Below, piece by piece: positions 61,167 to 64,000 of a DNA stretch of 64,000 nt. The DNA comes from Alphaproteobacteria bacterium UBA7314 (GTDB lineage: Bacteria > Pseudomonadota > Alphaproteobacteria > MPNO01 > UBA830): NCBI GenBank assembly GCA_002471575.1, contig DKQG01000012.1, positions 1-64,000 on the forward strand. The letters run 5' to 3'. The notes under the pieces are model-generated. The model made no database searches and had not been told where the DNA came from. It worked only from the letters and a program-made list of their open reading frames with translations. Each line of letters opens with the position of its first letter. Within the stretch, counting starts at the first letter, position 1. The position numbers were made by a program, and so were the translations under genes.

Positions 61167-63553
61167 GGGTTTAATCCCTCCTGTTTTGCCGTTTCGAGCG
61201 CCTTCCAGACGGCCTGCGACGTGATGGGCAACGGTACATGACGCACGCCCAGATGCCACAGCGCATCGACGACGGCGTTGCCGATCGCGGCGGGCGCGCC
61301 GATGGTGCCGCTTTCGCTGCCGCCTTTCACGCCCAGGGGATTCGAAGGGGCGGGCGTTTCGATAAAGGTCAGGTTAAAGGACGGGAGGTCGTCGGCGCGC
61401 GGCATGCAGTAGTCTGCGAACGAGCCGGTGATCAGCTGTCCGCCGCCATCGTGATCGTAGACGACGTTCTCCATAAGCGCCTGACCGATACCTTGGCCCA
61501 GCCCGCCATGTACCTGGCCTTCGACGATCATCGGGTTGATCACCACGCCGCAATCGTCCGACGTGAAATAATCGCGAAGGGTAATTTTGCCAGTGTCCGC
61601 GTCCACCAGGACCACCGCCAGGTGCATCGCCTGCGGGTCGTTCGTATCCTGCGGTTCCCAGAACACGGTTTCCTCCAACCCCGGGGTCACAGTACCATCG
61701 GGCCCGGACGGCAGTAGCGCGCCGTGATAGGCATTGTCCGCAACGTCCCGGAAGGTGATCTGCCGGTCGGTTCCCCGCACGGAATAGATAGCGCTGGCGT
61801 AGTCTAGATCTTCTTCCGCGCATTCCAGCATGTGGGCGGCAATGCGCCTTGCGCGGTTGGCGATGCGGTCGGCGGCGAGCATCATCGCCGAGCCGCCGAC
61901 CGTAAGTGACCTTGAGCCCCAGGTGCCGTTGCCGAACGGCACCATGTCGGTGTCGCCTTCGACTAAGGTGATGTCGTCCACATCGATCCCTAGGCGGTCG
62001 GCGGCGATCTGCGAATAGGTAATGTCGTGTCCCTGACCGTGGCTGTGGCTGCCGGAAAATAGCGTCACCCGGCCGTCGGAGTGAACGCGGACGATGGCAC
62101 TTTCGTATCCGCCGTGCATGCCGCCGCGCGACGCTAGGTTGGCGCTGTTGCCGGTCCCCGATTTATCGAGAAAGCACGACATGCCGATCCCCATCAGAGT
62201 GCCACCTGCCCGAAGACGGGCCTGTTCGGCCCGCAACGCGTCGTAGTCCGCCAGCCCGATCAGCCTGTCGAGCAACAGTGGAGGATTGCCGCAGTCATAG
62301 GTGCGGCCGCCGGGGGTCGGAAAGGGAAACTCTTCTGCCCGGATTAGATTCCGGCGGCGAATCTCGGCGACGTCGATCCCCAGTTCGCGCGCGCCCTGCT
62401 CCGTCAGGCGCTCGTTCACCCAAGTTGCTTCCGGCCGTCCCGAACCGCGATAGGCGTCGACCGGTACGGTATTCGTATAGGCACCCCGTACGCGAAGATG
62501 TGCGACCGGTGTGCGATATAGGCCGGTCAGGGTCTGTGGATACGAATTACCCGGAATACTGGGTGCGAAGTTCGACAGGTATCCTCCCAGCGCGGCAATA
62601 GTGTCCACTTGCAGTGCCAGGATATCGCCGTCCTTCGAAAATCCCATCTTTGCGACCGTGTAGTGATCGCGCGCCTGCGAATCCGACATCAGGCATTCGG
62701 ATCGCGTGGCGGTCCATTTTACCGGGCGGCCCAGCAGGCCGGCGGCCCAGGCGACGGTCGGCGCCTCCACCGAGTAATGGACCTTCAGCCCGAACCCGCC
62801 GCCCACATCCGGTGCGATGACGCGGATTTTGTGCTCCGGTACGAACAACGTGTAGACGGCCAGCCAGCGTTTCAGGTAATGGGGTGTCTGGGTTGTGGCG
62901 TAAAATGTATAGCGTTCGGTTGCAGTATCGAAGTCGCACAGATACGACCGTGGCTCCATCGGGCTGCCTGCGATCCTATTCGAGGGCAGTGTCATCTCTA
63001 CCACACGGTGGGCATTTGTCAGCGCCTGCTCGGTTGCCGTTCGGTCGCCTTTCTCAATGTCGAACACCGTATTGCTGCCGAACTGTGAATGAAGTACCGG
63101 AGATTGTGGGTCGAGCGCGCGTGCAACGTCGGTAACGGCCGGGAGAACTTCGTACTCGATGAAGACGGCTTCGGCGGCGTCTTCCGCCTGCGCACGGGTC
63201 CCGGCGATTACCCCGGCGACGACGTCGCCGACATGGTGGACCCGGCCGGAGGCAAAGGCTGGACGCGAGATTTCATTCATAGGCCGTCCGTCGCCGAACG
63301 GCATGGGATGGACCACGGTCAGTTCGCCGAGACCGGCGGCCTCCCAATCTGCGTGTGTCAGGACCTTCAGAACGCCGGGCATCGCGGCGGCGGCGGACGT
63401 ATCGATACTGAGAATTTCGGCATGGGCGTGCGGCGAGCGGACGAAGGCGCACCACGTCATGCCCGGCAGGGCAATGTCATCAACATAGTGGCCGGCACCG
63501 CGCAGGAAACGGTTGTCTTCGCGGCGTTTCAGAGGCTGACCCATATAGCCCAT
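61163..63553 (-). CDS. Xanthine dehydrogenase-family molybdopterin-binding subunit, orphan (no S or M subunit alongside)
   Basis: The 796-residue large subunit has the hammerhead start (LKRREDNRFLRGAGHYVDD), the molybdopterin motifs APDVGGGFGLKVHYSVEAP, DAYRGSGRPEATWVN and HSHGQGHDITYSQ, and the active-site Glu region VKGGSESGTIGAP. The family's usual GxGEGG at this point reads GGSESG, so the catalytic Glu is kept with altered flanks. It is a distant paralogue of 30321-32696. No FeS or FAD subunit gene is adjacent; they may be encoded elsewhere or shared. Confidence 0.9.
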   Translation of the reverse strand: MGYMGQPLKRREDNRFLRGAGHYVDDIALPGMTWCAFVRSPHAHAEILSIDTSAAAAMPGVLKVLTHADWEAAGLGELTVVHPMPFGDGRPMNEISRPAFASGRVHHVGDVVAGVIAGTRAQAEDAAEAVFIEYEVLPAVTDVARALDPQSPVLHSQFGSNTVFDIEKGDRTATEQALTNAHRVVEMTLPSNRIAGSPMEPRSYLCDFDTATERYTFYATTQTPHYLKRWLAVYTLFVPEHKIRVIAPDVGGGFGLKVHYSVEAPTVAWAAGLLGRPVKWTATRSECLMSDSQARDHYTVAKMGFSKDGDILALQVDTIAALGGYLSNFAPSIPGNSYPQTLTGLYRTPVAHLRVRGAYTNTVPVDAYRGSGRPEATWVNERLTEQGARELGIDVAEIRRRNLIRAEEFPFPTPGGRTYDCGNPPLLLDRLIGLADYDALRAEQARLRAGGTLMGIGMSCFLDKSGTGNSANLASRGGMHGGYESAIVRVHSDGRVTLFSGSHSHGQGHDITYSQIAADRLGIDVDDITLVEGDTDMVPFGNGTWGSRSLTVGGSAMMLAADRIANRARRIAAHMLECAEEDLDYASAIYSVRGTDRQITFRDVADNAYHGALLPSGPDGTVTPGLEETVFWEPQDTNDPQAMHLAVVLVDADTGKITLRDYFTSDDCGVVINPMIVEGQVHGGLGQGIGQALMENVVYDHDGGGQLITGSFADYCMPRADDLPSFNLTFIETPAPSNPLGVKGGSESGTIGAPAAIGNAVVDALWHLGVRHVPLPITSQAVWKALETAKQEGLNP

Positions 63554-63651
63554 GACGGCCCTCTTACAAGCATTTTCACCAGACCGGTTCAGTCCGGCAC
63601 ATGGAAATTAACGTACACCGTTGACTTCTCGAAGCCACCGTCAGCATACTA

Positions 63652-63722
63652 ATTGGTAAAGACCAATGGCCTATTTTGTCAGTTTTTACTCCGTAGACCA
63701 ATATCCCGGTCTGCGAATTGGT
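63652..63722. promoter_or_regulatory. GntR (FCD)-like operator region with four half-sites
   Basis: ATTGGT (63652-63657) and ACCAAT (63662-63667) form a perfect inverted repeat with a 4-base gap. A second pair, ACCAAT (63697-63702) and ATTGGT (63717-63722), follows. The half-site matches the TTGGT/ACCAA recognised by many FadR-type GntR regulators. The region lies between the divergent CoxL-type gene and the TRAP binding-protein gene, so one regulator could control both. No such gene is in the window. Confidence 0.6.
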
Positions 63723-63746
63723 TCATAAAATAAAGGGAGAAACAGG

Positions 63747-64000
63747 ATGCGAACATGGAAAGTAAGGGGTGTATTAGCGGCCCTCGTCGTGGCGGGATAC
63801 GCCGGGACTGCCGCAGCCCAGATGGAAATGAAGATTGGCTACGGCACGATCAACGATCCGCAGCACGCGATTGCGCAGGAAATCCAGAAACGGATCGGCG
63901 GCAACAAGGATATGGGGATCAAGGTCAGCATCTTCCCAGCCGGCCAGATCGGGAAGATTCCACGCATGATCGAAGGCATTCAGTTCGGCACGCTCGAGAC
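63747..64000 (+). CDS. TRAP transporter DctP-family solute-binding protein, 3' end outside window
   Basis: The gene starts at the ATG at 63747 behind AAAGGGAGAAACAGG. The first 84 codons encode a signal peptide (VLAALVVAGYAGTAAAQ) and a DctP-type N terminus (MKIGYGTINDPQHAIAQEI, VSIFPAGQIGKIPRMIEGIQ). Such proteins bind organic acids in the periplasm for sodium-driven TRAP permeases, presumably encoded further right. The shared operator region links it to the CoxL-type/RidA genes and suggests a common substrate. Confidence 0.9.
   Translation, partial: MRTWKVRGVLAALVVAGYAGTAAAQMEMKIGYGTINDPQHAIAQEIQKRIGGNKDMGIKVSIFPAGQIGKIPRMIEGIQFGTLE

Overview
The window reads as chromosomal DNA of an alphaproteobacterium, most like the Rhodospirillales and relatives. 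The evidence is the high GC content by eye, the argD-argF-hslO run, an apaG-metZ-ctaA block with a SAM-II riboswitch in front of metZ, a relic of cpdR between N-formylglutamate amidohydrolase and tRNA-Val, and the abundance of TRAP/TAXI and NMT1-type transporters, CaiB-type CoA transferases, Rieske oxygenases and CoxL-type molybdenum hydroxylases. No insertion sequence, phage gene or CRISPR array was seen.

Layout. 1-5.3 kb: a broken TAXI binding-protein gene, a RidA/lipocalin pair, an M19 dipeptidase, and a minus-strand Rieske oxygenase operon (alpha, beta, small ABM-like protein). 5.4-9.2 kb: argD, argF, hslO and a lipoprotein gene. 9.2-17.8 kb, mostly housekeeping on the minus strand: a gutted argE, trkH, apaG, metZ with its riboswitch, ctaA, two relics and a DinG/Rad3-like helicase. 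17.9-21.2 kb: an acyl-CoA operon (acyl-CoA dehydrogenase, CoA transferase, MaoC-like hydratase). 21.2-24.7 kb: a decayed stretch with a shortened transglycosylase, a candidate small RNA, a GNAT relic, N-formylglutamate amidohydrolase, a dead cpdR and an intact tRNA-Val(GAC). 24.7-34.7 kb: an aldehyde dehydrogenase and divergent SDR, then a tightly packed seven-gene operon (molybdenum hydroxylase M-S-L, ABC ATPase, permease, binding protein, cupin), with a second copy of the cupin divergent at its head. 35-39 kb: DMT exporter, O-antigen ligase-like protein, glnS. 39.1-55.8 kb: a catabolic block with a TPP enzyme, AraC regulator, benzoate-type Rieske oxygenase, VOC protein, GMC oxidoreductase, FAD monooxygenase, an SdhA/SdhB-like pair without membrane anchor, and a minus-strand run of LLM monooxygenase, MarR, enoyl-CoA hydratase, reductive-dehalogenase-like protein and AEC transporter. 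55.9-64 kb: a lysR relic, class II photolyase, an OmpR/HAMP two-component pair, a HExxH protein, RidA, an orphan CoxL-type subunit, and the start of a TRAP binding protein behind a GntR-like operator region.

Three themes stand out. First, gene decay: at least eight former genes (TAXI receptor, argE, terB-like, GNAT, cpdR, lysR, a ring-hydroxylase beta remnant, probably the transglycosylase) are disrupted, several by clean internal deletions, while their neighbours are intact. Second, a family of GC-rich inverted repeats lies between genes, one with two perfect 28-bp arms. Third, the intact accessory genes suggest uptake and oxidation of aromatic, heterocyclic or halogenated organic compounds; no substrate can be fixed from sequence alone.
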